A DNA stretch of 64,000 nucleotides from assembly GCA_900551445.1 (NCBI GenBank), contig URWA01000003.1, positions 1 through 64,000 of the forward strand, in the 5' to 3' direction. Below are positions 1 to 8,027 of the stretch, in pieces (positions within the stretch are counted from its first letter, which is position 1; every line of letters starts with the position of its first letter). Both the position numbers and the translations under genes were made by a program. Under the pieces are notes generated by a model. It made no database searches. It worked only from the letters and a program-made list of their open reading frames with translations, and was not told where the DNA came from. The stretch comes from an uncultured Bacteroides sp. Its GTDB lineage: Bacteria; Bacteroidota; Bacteroidia; Bacteroidales; Bacteroidaceae.

Positions 1-440
1 AAAAAGGACTTACGATAAAACAGAAAACAAGGACAGCAAGGCCTGTACAAGAACCTTGATTTTTCCATGTAGCACAACCTGAATCACCCTGACAATTTAA
101 AACCACAGGCACATTTTTTTCCAAGACTCCCGACATTCTTTATGTTTCCTTGCCGTGAAACATACGTTTTCCCCGGCGGAAACCTACGTTTCACGGCAGG
201 AAAACGTACGGCTCCCCTGACGGAAACATAGAAAACATAAAGGCAGCGGAAGGTTATCTTACCGACATTTCTAGAATACAGCAGGCATAAAGGAAAAACA
301 AACGGGCCGCTTGCAAGGAAAGAACAAGCAGACCGCTTATGGGAAAGACTGAAGAAACGGCTTACAAAAAACGTCCAGAAAAACAGACCGATAAAAACAG
401 TTCAGATATCAGGAAAAAAGAAACCTCACGTAAGGACATA
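1..440. other. Non-coding region upstream of the permease operon
   Basis: I find no convincing gene in this stretch. It contains the 22-bp palindrome array at 141-235. At about 305-375 there is a weaker repeat in which a CCGCTT/CGGCTT core, followed by a GAAAG-like tract, recurs three times 25-26 bp apart (starts 307, 333, 358). The small RNA-like element begins just to the right. Confidence 0.5.
141..235. repeat. 22-bp-period palindromic tandem array (array A)
   Basis: The units start at 141, 163, 185 and 207, with a partial unit at 229, so the spacing is exactly 22 bp. Each begins TA(C/T)G followed by TTTCC and ends in a GGAAAC-like block, which makes each unit an imperfect hairpin (for example GTTTTCC then GGAAAC in the second unit). 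There are no conserved spacers, and no gene overlaps it. The geometry matches arrays at 33991 and 52763. Confidence 0.75.
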
Positions 441-503
441 AAAAAAGGAGTTCCGCTGAACTCCAACCTTTGTTAACCTTAAATCTAATACTATGAAAAA
501 CAC
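440..503 (-). ncRNA. Small RNA-like element, copy 1
   Basis: On the minus strand a complete short transcription unit can be read: a Bacteroidetes-type promoter, about 40 nt containing TAGTATTAGATTTAAGG, and a perfect 7-bp hairpin (447-453 with 458-464, 4-nt loop) followed by seven U. The predicted RNA is about 60 nt. A nearly identical element lies at 5696-5759. Families of paralogous small RNAs are reported in Bacteroides, but membership here is unverified. The 5' end is estimated from the -7 box. Confidence 0.6.
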
Positions 504-507
504 AGTG

Positions 508-538
508 CAAAAGTAAACATTCCGGTTGAAACCACAAA
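508..538 (-). promoter_or_regulatory. Promoter of small RNA copy 1
   Basis: Read on the minus strand, -33 TTTG is at 538-535 and -7 TACTTTTG at 515-508, separated by 19 bp. This fits the Bacteroidetes housekeeping consensus, and copy 2 has the same 19-bp spacing. Similarity between the two copies continues upstream to about 640 (5897 in copy 2), so the repeat unit includes the promoter and more. Confidence 0.65.
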
Positions 539-686
539 AGAAACAGCCGAAAAATCATGTTTTACAACACATATTAACCATCTACCATATTCCAATTAAA
601 TCCCTTAACAGATAAAGGTTTAAAACTAAAAAAGTGCAGAATTCCACAATCGGATATGATCCCCCTCTTGAGAAGGCGTTTCCCGT

Positions 687-725
687 TGTCTAAAAATCAT
701 ACACCCATTGTCAAAAAATTAGACA
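687..725. promoter_or_regulatory. Tandem upstream activator-like sites
   Basis: Two sites of the form TGTC-N9-GACA lie here: an imperfect one at 687-703 (TGTC...TACA) and a perfect one at 709-725. Their starts are 22 bp apart, two helical turns. They centre about 100 bp upstream of the predicted sigma-54 start site, where an NtrC-family enhancer-binding protein would be expected. The binding protein is not encoded in this window. Confidence 0.5.
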
Positions 726-779
726 CTCCTTCTCTATCGAAAAATCAGCATAATTCTATCAATCAGACACTTGCGATAA

Positions 780-795
780 TGGCACGGAAATTGTA
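780..795 (+). promoter_or_regulatory. Sigma-54-type promoter of the permease operon
   Basis: The sequence TGGCACGGAAATTGTA matches the sigma-54 consensus TGGCACG-N4-TTGCA at every fixed position except the C of the -12 GC doublet, which is T here. The -24 GG is at 781-782 and -12 at 793-794, giving a start near 805 and a leader of about 28 nt before the ATG at 834. Confidence 0.6.
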
Positions 796-833
796 TTAAG
801 AATCACGACAAACAAAAAATATAACCACAAAAT

Positions 834-3182
834 ATGAAAACTTACCTTACATTCTTACAACGCAACAAACTCTTCACCTTTGTCAACGTCATCGGGTTGA
901 GCATCTCCCTGATGTTCTTCCTGCTGATCAGCCACATGGTGACCCGACAACTCACTGTAGACAAAGACATGAAAGATGCAGACCGTACTTACGTACTGGC
1001 CAGCGAAATATGGGCAGGAGGTCATATCCTGTTGGGCGACAAACTACAGAGCCGTTATCCGGAAATAGAAGACTGGTGCGCCGTGAGCGGTTCCTACGAA
1101 CAGTTTGTCAAGACAAACGACAAACCCGTGAATATACAAATGATGTTTGTCCGCGACAACTTCTTCCGGTTCTTCAATTTTCATTTGCTGGAAGGAAATC
1201 CTGAAACCTTGCTGAGCAATGCAAACAGCATCGTGCTGACACGTTCCTGCGCCATCAAGCTGTTCGGTACGGAGCATGCGCTGGGAAAGACCCTCACAGA
1301 ACAGGCATTTGACAACCAAAAATGTACAGTAAGCGGTATCATCGAAGACATTGACAACTCCATCTTTCCTTCCCACATTGAAGCATTCAGTCCTCATAAA
1401 AATATACGATACGTCCAATGGAGTGCCAGTGAAGAAAATACCGAGTTAGGTAACGCCGCCAGCTGCATCTTCTTCCTGCGTTTCCATCCGGGTGTCAATC
1501 CCAACAACAAGGCCGGTGACATTGCCCGCTTCTTCAAGGAATTCTTCTGGATTTACCAATACGACATCGTCAAAGAAGTACGCTTTATACCTGTACATGA
1601 TTTTTATTTCTCTGATATTTCTGCTGCCGGAGCAACCCTTAACCAGTACAGCCGGAAACTGGTACTTATTTTCCTGACCATCGGTATCCTGATTCTGTGC
1701 ATGGCCATTTTCAACTACATCAGTATGAGCGTGGCCCAGACCAGCTACCGGGCAAAGGAAATGGCTACCCGCCGTCTGCTAGGTTCTTCCAAGAAAAATA
1801 TTTTCTGGCGCATGATTGCCGAGTCGTTCCTGATGACCACCTTCGCTTTCCTGGTGGGTTTCTTGCTGGCCAAAGCCGCAGAACCGACCGCCATGGACTT
1901 GCTCCACACACGGCTCGATATCATAGGAGGGTTAAATCCTGTCACCATATCCTGCTATCTGCTCCTGATTGTCGTACTTTCCCTGCTTTCCGGTTTCGTA
2001 CCCGCCACGATGCTGTCGCACTACCATCCGCTGGACATCGTGAAAGGTACCTTCCGCCGGAAAACCAAGACGTTATATCTCCGCTTGCTGAACATTGTGC
2101 AAAACGGGCTGACCATCGCCATGCTGGGATGCGCCCTCTATCTGACTGTACAGATTTACCGCATCCTGCACGCCCCATTAGGATATGAATACGGACACGT
2201 CATTTACTACCCTCCTATGGCCAGCGACCAGAAGCTGCAACTCTTCCGCCACGAAGCCCAGAAACTTCCTTTTGTGAAGCGCGTCAGTTTTTCAAAAGGT
2301 ACCCCCTTGGACGGAGGCAACAACGACACGATGAACTTCAACTCCGCCGACAGTACAGAAGTGCTGAGCTTCCAGAGTTTTATCGTTGATTCTGCCTTTA
2401 TCGACATGTTTCACATCCAAATCACGGACGACCGTCATGCCGGATTCGATACGCACAATTACCTCATAAGCCAATCGGCCATGAAAAAGCTGAAACAACT
2501 GGGATTTACCGACCATGTTTCCAGCAGCGACGGAAACTATTCCTGGAATATCACCGGCGAATTCAAGGATTTCCAGATCCGCTCCCTGCTGGAAAAAGAG
2601 CCTCATCCGCTGCGCATGCAGATTGCTCCTGCCGACAGCATCAGCCCCTGGAACATTCTGGTAGAAGTACGTGACGACCAACCTGATGCATATAAGAAGC
2701 GACTCGACCAGCTCTATTCCAAGATCATAGACGGATACCCGTTTGAATCGGAATGGTATGACACCCTGATGCAGGACATCTATGAGAACATTACCCGCAT
2801 GAGCCAGCTGATTCGCATTTTCACCTGTGCAGCACTGGTCATCTCCCTGTTAGGACTGACCGCCATGAGCATCTATTTCATCGCCCAGCGGAAACGCGAC
2901 ATTGCCATCCGCAAGGTCTTCGGTTCCGACAGCCGCCACGAGATGCTGCAACTGATGAGATTCTCTTCCGTCTCACTCGTTATCAGTCTGCTGATTGCGC
3001 TCCCGTTGATGTATGCGGGAATCCGCCAAATAGACAAGATTGTGACCTACGAGAGCAGTTTCCCCTGGTGGGTACCGATTGCCGCCTTCCTGATTGTGAG
3101 CCTCATCTCCTTGGCCTCCGTCTGGCTTATCAGCCGAAAAGCCGTACGGGAAAATCCGGTATGCAACCTGAAGACTGAATAA
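834..3182 (+). CDS. FtsX/MacB-type ABC transporter permease
   Basis: This is an inner-membrane permease of the MacB/FtsX class. A first transmembrane helix at about residues 13-38 is followed by a large periplasmic MacB-core domain. A membrane block follows (about 275-440), then a second periplasmic domain and a final FtsX block (about 660-780) that carries the typical IAIRKVFGS coupling motif. The length of 782 aa fits the duplicated MacB-PCD/FtsX architecture common in Bacteroides. No ATPase or membrane fusion protein is present here, so the partner must lie elsewhere or upstream of the window. It forms an operon with the next permease (35-bp gap) behind a sigma-54-like promoter. The substrate is unknown. 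Members act in peptide, lipoprotein or envelope-stress export. Confidence 0.88.
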   Translation: MKTYLTFLQRNKLFTFVNVIGLSISLMFFLLISHMVTRQLTVDKDMKDADRTYVLASEIWAGGHILLGDKLQSRYPEIEDWCAVSGSYEQFVKTNDKPVNIQMMFVRDNFFRFFNFHLLEGNPETLLSNANSIVLTRSCAIKLFGTEHALGKTLTEQAFDNQKCTVSGIIEDIDNSIFPSHIEAFSPHKNIRYVQWSASEENTELGNAASCIFFLRFHPGVNPNNKAGDIARFFKEFFWIYQYDIVKEVRFIPVHDFYFSDISAAGATLNQYSRKLVLIFLTIGILILCMAIFNYISMSVAQTSYRAKEMATRRLLGSSKKNIFWRMIAESFLMTTFAFLVGFLLAKAAEPTAMDLLHTRLDIIGGLNPVTISCYLLLIVVLSLLSGFVPATMLSHYHPLDIVKGTFRRKTKTLYLRLLNIVQNGLTIAMLGCALYLTVQIYRILHAPLGYEYGHVIYYPPMASDQKLQLFRHEAQKLPFVKRVSFSKGTPLDGGNNDTMNFNSADSTEVLSFQSFIVDSAFIDMFHIQITDDRHAGFDTHNYLISQSAMKKLKQLGFTDHVSSSDGNYSWNITGEFKDFQIRSLLEKEPHPLRMQIAPADSISPWNILVEVRDDQPDAYKKRLDQLYSKIIDGYPFESEWYDTLMQDIYENITRMSQLIRIFTCAALVISLLGLTAMSIYFIAQRKRDIAIRKVFGSDSRHEMLQLMRFSSVSLVISLLIALPLMYAGIRQIDKIVTYESSFPWWVPIAAFLIVSLISLASVWLISRKAVRENPVCNLKTE

Positions 3183-3217
3183 TTCCTATCAAATCCAAAA
3201 CATAAAATAGCAACGAT

Positions 3218-5602
3218 ATGAAAACCATTTTACGAAACCTATTTTACACCCTGAAGCGTTTCCGGACCGCCTCCGTGCTGAACCTCCTGGGACTTTCGGC
3301 CGCCTTTGCCGCCTTTGTCCTGCTCATGATGAAGGTGAGCTACGAGCGCAATTTCGATACCTGCTATCCCCATGCCGACCGCTTGGTCATGCTGAACCTG
3401 TCACAATCCAAAGGAAGCAATTATGTCAGTATCCTTCCCCGAGGTCCTATCGACTACCTCATCCAGCAAGTGCCCGGCATCGAATACGGTACCATCTATT
3501 CCCCTGCCTGGTCCAAACAGGCTTTCTACACCGACCCCAAGAATCCGCAATATTTCTACGAGGAACCGTGGGCCGTATATCCGGACTTCGGCAAAATTAT
3601 CGGACTGAAGTTCGTGGAAGGCAGCGACCAGGAGATGAACCAGCCGGAAAGTGTCATTATCTCCGAGAGCTATGCCCGCAAGCTGTTCCCCAAAGGAAAT
3701 GCCTTGGGCTCCTATCTGTATGCAGACACCCCAGACTGGCGAAGTCCGGAAGCCACGAAGTTCCGGATATGCGGTATCTTTGAAGACCTCCCCGAAAACT
3801 GCCAGTTCAAGAACGACCTTTTCGTTCCGATGGGAAAGCTGCAGGAGAACGACTGGGGCAGCCAGAACTTCTATGCGTTCTTCCTGCTGAAACCGGGCGT
3901 CAGCGTAGAAGAAGTCAACCAACAGATTACGGCTACAGGGGTCGACGAACGACTGTTCACAGGAGAGCCAGGCACACAGAAACTCTATGTCTTCCCGATA
4001 CAGAAACTGTATTATGACATGTATTCCCCCTACTATTTCAAGACGGGCAGCCGCAGCACCATGACCTTACTGGTAAGCATCGGCTTCCTGATCATCCTCA
4101 TTGCATGCATCAACCTCATCAATTTCAGTACGGCACTGGCTCCGATGCGCATGCGCAGCATCAACACCCAGAAAGTGCTGGGAAGTACCAACGGAGAATT
4201 GCGCCGTGCCCTGACCCTCGAATCGGTCGTCATCGTACTGGTCAGCTGGTTACTGTCATTGTGCATCGTGGCCGCCCTGATTCACTTGAACGTGCTATCC
4301 TTCATGGGCTTTACGCCCTCCCTGCTTGTCTACTGGAAATATGTAGTCTACACAGGCCTGATAGCCCTACTCACCGGCATCGTGGCAGGACTGTATCCGG
4401 CGTGGTACATGACCTCCTTCCCGCCTGCCCTCGTGCTGAAAGGCAACTACGCCCTGAGCGGAAAAGGACAACGGTTGCGTACGATACTCATCGGCTTCCA
4501 GTACATCGTTTCGTTTGCCCTGATTACTACTGCCGCTTTCATCTTCCTGCAGAACCGCTTCATGCGCAACCATGAACTGGGCATCGACAAAGACCAGATA
4601 CTGGTAGCTTCCCTTCCCCAACAGTCTTTCCACAGCAGTCCGTACCGCAAGTTCGACAGCCAGCTGAAGAGTTTTGCGGAAATCGACGACATCGCCTACG
4701 CCAAATGGGAACTGGGGGCCAGCGAAGGATACACGCAATATGCTTTCACCTACAAAGGGACTCAATATGGGCATCAGTATATTGACGTCACTCCCAATTT
4801 CTGCCGCGTCATGGGCCTGCACATCCTGTCGGGAAGTGACTTTCTGCCCAGCGATTCCATCTACACCTCCCAGCTGAACTTCATCGCCACACAGGACTTG
4901 CAGCAAGAAAGCGGTATTCCGGCAGGAGAGACACTCGACTTTTCCTCGTGGGGAATGAAGGCCCTCCTCAAAGGATATGTGAACAACGTGCAGTTTACCT
5001 CATTAAAGATGAATCCCGTGCCTTACGTATTCTGTCCCAACGGTGCCTACAGCAACCAAGTCTTGCCGTTTGCCTATATCCGCGTAAAAGCCGGGAGCGA
5101 CATGGATACCGCCCTGAAACACATCCGCGAGACCATTAGTGACTGCTTCACCGGTTATCCCACCGAAGTGAAGTTCTATGACCAGATCTACGGACAACTG
5201 TATCAAAAGGAAACCGACCAACAAAAAATTATAACCTGGTTCAGTCTGCTGGCCATTCTCATTTCCTTGGTAGGCGTATTCGGCCTGATTATATTTGAGG
5301 CTGAACACCGGCAGAAAGAAATCGGCGTGCGCAAGGTCTACGGAGCCTCCATCCGGCAAATTCTCTGGATGTTCGGACGTTCCTACTTGATACTCTCAGT
5401 GGTATGTTCCCTCATCGCCAGTCCTATTGCCTGGTATGCCGTATCAGAATGGCTGAAGCAGTTCAATGAACGGATTGCCATCTCGCCTTGGGTTTTCCTT
5501 GGTACCTGCCTGCTTATCAGCGCCATTACATTGGTTACCATTACGATACAGAATTACCGGACGGCTACCAGCAATCCGGTAGACTGCCTGAAATCGGAAT
5601 AA
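3218..5602 (+). CDS. FtsX/MacB-type ABC transporter permease
   Basis: This is the second permease of the operon, 794 aa, with the same layout as its neighbour: an N-terminal helix at about 19-40, a periplasmic MacB-core domain, a membrane block starting near 277, a second periplasmic domain and a C-terminal FtsX block with the motif IGVRKVYGAS. The two are homologous but divergent, as expected for subunits of one heteromeric transporter or for successive duplications. A 35-bp gap without a visible promoter separates it from the first. A strong hairpin terminator follows at 5640. The ATPase is not in the window and the substrate cannot be deduced. Confidence 0.88.
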   Translation: MKTILRNLFYTLKRFRTASVLNLLGLSAAFAAFVLLMMKVSYERNFDTCYPHADRLVMLNLSQSKGSNYVSILPRGPIDYLIQQVPGIEYGTIYSPAWSKQAFYTDPKNPQYFYEEPWAVYPDFGKIIGLKFVEGSDQEMNQPESVIISESYARKLFPKGNALGSYLYADTPDWRSPEATKFRICGIFEDLPENCQFKNDLFVPMGKLQENDWGSQNFYAFFLLKPGVSVEEVNQQITATGVDERLFTGEPGTQKLYVFPIQKLYYDMYSPYYFKTGSRSTMTLLVSIGFLIILIACINLINFSTALAPMRMRSINTQKVLGSTNGELRRALTLESVVIVLVSWLLSLCIVAALIHLNVLSFMGFTPSLLVYWKYVVYTGLIALLTGIVAGLYPAWYMTSFPPALVLKGNYALSGKGQRLRTILIGFQYIVSFALITTAAFIFLQNRFMRNHELGIDKDQILVASLPQQSFHSSPYRKFDSQLKSFAEIDDIAYAKWELGASEGYTQYAFTYKGTQYGHQYIDVTPNFCRVMGLHILSGSDFLPSDSIYTSQLNFIATQDLQQESGIPAGETLDFSSWGMKALLKGYVNNVQFTSLKMNPVPYVFCPNGAYSNQVLPFAYIRVKAGSDMDTALKHIRETISDCFTGYPTEVKFYDQIYGQLYQKETDQQKIITWFSLLAILISLVGVFGLIIFEAEHRQKEIGVRKVYGASIRQILWMFGRSYLILSVVCSLIASPIAWYAVSEWLKQFNERIAISPWVFLGTCLLISAITLVTITIQNYRTATSNPVDCLKSE

Positions 5603-5639
5603 AATCAATCAGAAAAACAATAGTGAATTACTTTAAAAA

Positions 5640-5674
5640 GGCTGTTTCCACCGCTCGTGGAAATGGCCTTTTTT
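5640..5674 (+). terminator. Terminator of the permease operon
   Basis: A hairpin of GGCTGTTTCCAC (5640-5651) with GTGGAAATGGCC (5657-5668), a 5-nt loop and one internal mismatch is followed by a run of T. It lies 37 bp after the stop of the second permease. Confidence 0.8.
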
Positions 5675-5695
5675 CATACCCAGACGTACGGGCAT

Positions 5696-5759
5696 AAAAA
5701 AAGGAGTTCCGCTGAACTCCAACCTTTGTTAACCTTAAATCTAATACTATGAAAAACAC
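5696..5759 (-). ncRNA. Small RNA-like element, copy 2
   Basis: This is nearly identical to the element at 440-503. It has the same body, the same 7-bp terminator hairpin (5703-5709 with 5714-5720) and a seven-U tail at 5702-5696. The two copies bracket the permease operon in the same orientation. The rest of the interval 5603-5909 holds the operon terminator and the conserved upstream part of this element. No gene is seen in it. Confidence 0.6.
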
Positions 5760-5763
5760 AGTG

Positions 5764-5794
5764 CAAAAGTATTTATTTTATTTGGAACAGCAAA
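5764..5794 (-). promoter_or_regulatory. Promoter of small RNA copy 2
   Basis: On the minus strand, -33 TTTG is at 5794-5791 and -7 TACTTTTG at 5771-5764 with a 19-bp spacer, identical in geometry to copy 1. The spacer sequence has diverged, so the boxes look selectively conserved. Confidence 0.65.
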
Positions 5795-5909
5795 GCCTGA
5801 GACTAAAAAAATCATGTTTTACAACATACATTAACTACTTCTTCCTCTTTGATTAAATCTCTTAACAAGTAAAGAAGCAAAGTTAAAAAAGTGCAGAACC
5901 ATCCTCCCT

Positions 5910-6323
5910 CTAATAAGACGGGAGCTTGTACATTCGGTAGCATCGGCCTTTTTTCAACTCGAACTCCAGATTCTCCCGGTCTTTCCGCGACAGTTTTTCG
6001 TGGATATTCACCGCAAACTCATAGGTTGCTCCTTTCTGCATGTGCGGCAGACGGACCTTACAAACTCTTTTCTTCTTATAAAACAGGCAAAACGAGACTT
6101 TCCGCACCGTTTCATCGCCGTCGTTGCAGATTTTCATCTTCACGCGCTTCCCGTCGGGTAAGGAACAAAATACCGGCGGACAGATTACTATCTCCTTCAA
6201 TTCATTGGCTCCGTCATGGTACATCACCATCCGAAGCGAATCCGTTCCTTCCACTTGCGCATGTACCTGACCTGCAAACAGCATGAAAGCACATACCACC
6301 CCTGCTATGTAATTCCATTTCAT
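5910..6323 (-). CDS. Small secreted protein of unknown function
   Basis: A 137-aa protein with a clear signal peptide ending near VHAQ (residues 1-23). The mature part is about 114 residues, basic and strand-rich, with several cysteines (CPPVFCSL, KICND, CLFYKKKRVCKV). It is probably periplasmic or surface-associated. The phrase KICNDGDETVRKVSFCL resembles a small beta-sandwich domain, but I recognise no family. It is transcribed alone, leftward, towards the small RNA element. Confidence 0.6.
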   Translation of the reverse strand: MKWNYIAGVVCAFMLFAGQVHAQVEGTDSLRMVMYHDGANELKEIVICPPVFCSLPDGKRVKMKICNDGDETVRKVSFCLFYKKKRVCKVRLPHMQKGATYEFAVNIHEKLSRKDRENLEFELKKGRCYRMYKLPSY

Positions 6324-6450
6324 AACCCAAAATCTCCATAGTTAACCTCTCAGTAAAATTACAAAGAATATCCTATCTGGGTTCAAAATATTGCATCTGT
6401 TTGGATAAATAAAGAATAAATGCACATATTTAAGGCAAATCACGCCATTA

Positions 6451-6492
6451 AAAAAGCGATTTGACACCTTTATTTCGCATCAAACCGCTTTG
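6451..6492 (-). terminator. Possible terminator of the DUF6249-like gene
   Basis: An imperfect inverted repeat (AAAGCG-TTTGA with TCAAA-CCGCTTT) lies just downstream of the stop at 6513. Its pairing is interrupted, so it is only a candidate. Confidence 0.3.
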
Positions 6493-6512
6493 TCCGAGAG
6501 TAAAATAAACTT

Positions 6513-6914
6513 TTATTTCTCCTTATCCAGCTGCTTCTTTTCAATCAAATAGGAGATGACCAAGCCTAAACCGCCTCCCAACAGAACGCACGCTCCGTAA
6601 ATTATAGAAACGGCCTCTTTTACGGTATAAGGGTAATTATCAGACAAGTAATCCGGTTGGGTGGTACATGTCAACACGTATCCTACCAAAAGTCCTGCCC
6701 CCAATCCAAGCAGCAAGCATCCTATACGCAGTCCTCCAAACGAATACAAGCTGGGACGATACATAATACCATTCTTAAAGGTTTCTGGCGTCAGTTTGTC
6801 GCCCATCTTTTCAATCAGCATCATCCGCTCTCTTCGACAGACAAACAGTTCAAACAATTTATAAATCACTCCAAAAACAATCGCCACATTGGCCACAATC
6901 ATCAATTCTTCCAT
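6513..6914 (-). CDS. DUF6249-like small inner-membrane protein
   Basis: A 133-aa protein with three predicted membrane helices: residues about 5-22, about 60-80 (GGLRIGCLLLGLGAGLLVGY) and about 102-123. A charged, arginine-rich stretch (CRRERMMLIEKMGDKL) follows the first helix. This layout resembles the DUF6249 family of Bacteroidetes. It lies back-to-back with an ECF sigma gene, and its promoter is a mirror image of the sigma promoter (GTAAC-N16-CGTCTA), so it is probably a member of that regulon. A role in sensing or envelope homeostasis is inference. A 26-nt leader is predicted. Confidence 0.65.
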   Translation of the reverse strand: MEELMIVANVAIVFGVIYKLFELFVCRRERMMLIEKMGDKLTPETFKNGIMYRPSLYSFGGLRIGCLLLGLGAGLLVGYVLTCTTQPDYLSDNYPYTVKEAVSIIYGACVLLGGGLGLVISYLIEKKQLDKEK

Positions 6915-6947
6915 TTCATTCGATTTTTAATTTGTTACTTTGCCCTT

Positions 6948-6974
6948 TAGACGCAACCCATACAGAAAGGTTAC
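6948..6974 (-). promoter_or_regulatory. ECF-type promoter for the leftward membrane-protein gene
   Basis: On the minus strand the element GTAAC (6974-6970), 16 bp, CGTCTA (6953-6948) has the spacing of an ECF sigma promoter. It is the exact mirror of the rightward promoter at 7011-7037. The flanking blocks TTTAGACGCA/TGCGTCTAAA and AAAGGTTACACT/AGTGTAACCTTT are perfect inverted repeats. Confidence 0.7.
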
Positions 6975-7010
6975 ACTTTTACCCGGAAAAAATATTTTTA
7001 CGATTTCAGT

Positions 7011-7037
7011 GTAACCTTTTACTTCGCTCTGCGTCTA
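7011..7037 (+). promoter_or_regulatory. ECF-type autoregulatory promoter of the sigma gene
   Basis: GTAAC at 7011-7015, a 16-bp spacer and CGTCTA at 7032-7037 match ECF promoter geometry. The start of transcription would fall at about 7043-7047, essentially at the ATG (7047), so the message may be leaderless or nearly so. Confidence 0.7.
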
Positions 7038-7046
7038 AAAGGCATC

Positions 7047-7592
7047 ATGAATCACGAGGAACGACATATCATAGCATCTATCCTGAGCGGACGAACCGAA
7101 CAGTTCACTTACTTTCTTGACACCTACGGGCCACAGGTCTTCCACCTGATTGTCCGCATGGTAGGCTCACCGGAGGATGCAGAAGAGCTGACACAAGACT
7201 GTTTCATGAAAGCCTTCACCCATCTTTCCTCGTTTCATGGAGACAGCAGTTTCTCTACCTGGATTTACCGCATTGCCTACAATGAAGCGACCTCCGCACT
7301 CCGGAAAAAAGATAAAGAACTGCTTTCATTCGACGACCGGATGTGGAACAGTCTTTCAGATAAAGAAATTGATGAAGAATTGGATACCGAAAACGAAGTG
7401 CAGATTCAAAGATTACAGCAAGCACTCACTCAGCTCAAGCCTGATGAACAAGCACTTGTTACCTTATTCTATGAAGAAGAAAAAACCATAGAAGAAATAG
7501 CCTACATATTTCACCTGACAGAAAGCAATGTAAAAGTAAGATTGCACCGCATTCGAAAAAAGCTATGTACTTTAATGAAAGAGGAGATTTAA
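7047..7592 (+). CDS. ECF RNA polymerase sigma factor
   Basis: A 181-aa extracytoplasmic-function sigma factor that directs RNA polymerase to a small regulon. Region 2 covers about residues 20-90 (GSPEDAEELTQDCFMKAF, then FSTWIYRIAYN) and region 4 about 125-178 with the helix-turn-helix LTESNVKVRLHRIRKKL. It is followed three bases later by a small membrane protein that may act as its anti-sigma factor. Its own promoter and the divergent promoter share GTAAC-N16-CGTCTA, which predicts positive autoregulation and control of the membrane protein at 6513-6914. The inducing signal is unknown. Confidence 0.92.
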   Translation: MNHEERHIIASILSGRTEQFTYFLDTYGPQVFHLIVRMVGSPEDAEELTQDCFMKAFTHLSSFHGDSSFSTWIYRIAYNEATSALRKKDKELLSFDDRMWNSLSDKEIDEELDTENEVQIQRLQQALTQLKPDEQALVTLFYEEEKTIEEIAYIFHLTESNVKVRLHRIRKKLCTLMKEEI

Positions 7593-7595
7593 ATC

Positions 7596-7955
7596 ATGAG
7601 AACGACAGATAAAGGACTTCAGAAAGCCATAAAGAGGCAGCCTCGTTACAAACTGCCCAGCAATTTCAGTTACCGCATGATGCAAAAGATACAAGAGGAA
7701 AATATCTTACGCGAAAAACGGCAGGAAAAAAGAATATTCATCCTCTTCCTTATCTTCGCCATACTCAGCGGAGGAAGTTGCATCGGACTTTTTATATGGA
7801 AATACGGAGCAGCTTTCATCAGTTATTGGCAAACCTGCAAGGAAATACTTCCAGACTCCCATACACTCCTATTCTATTTGCCCACATTCTGTGCGCTCTG
7901 TCTATTGTTCTTCTTCAACCGATGGCTACACAAGAAAATGCATAAAACGCTTTAA
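7596..7955 (+). CDS. Small membrane protein, candidate anti-sigma factor
   Basis: A 119-aa protein encoded three bases after the sigma gene. About 45 hydrophilic, basic N-terminal residues (KAIKRQPRYKLPSNFSYRMM) precede two membrane helices at about residues 46-68 and 90-110. A short cytoplasmic N-domain in front of membrane helices, co-transcribed with an ECF sigma factor, is the usual anti-sigma arrangement. I see no zinc-binding HxxxCxxC motif or other hallmark, so the role comes from context only. Confidence 0.6.
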   Translation: MRTTDKGLQKAIKRQPRYKLPSNFSYRMMQKIQEENILREKRQEKRIFILFLIFAILSGGSCIGLFIWKYGAAFISYWQTCKEILPDSHTLLFYLPTFCALCLLFFFNRWLHKKMHKTL

Positions 7956-7978
7956 AGACTGTACAATATAAAAAAAGA

Positions 7979-8002
7979 CGAACTTCTTTCGAAAGAAGTT
8001 CG
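7979..8002. terminator. Bidirectional terminator
   Basis: A perfect 24-nt palindrome (half-site CGAACTTCTTTC) lies between convergent genes, with A-rich sequence on the left and CCTTTTTA on the right. It can terminate both the sigma operon and the acyl-CoA dehydrogenase operon. Confidence 0.85.
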
Positions 8003-8027
8003 CCTTTTTATATCTCAATCAGAAATC

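Noticed and set aside
493..516. Seven-codon leader peptide MKNTVQK on the plus strand of the small-RNA element
   Set aside because: In copy 2 the frame runs on without the stop, and the conserved promoter and terminator are on the opposite strand.
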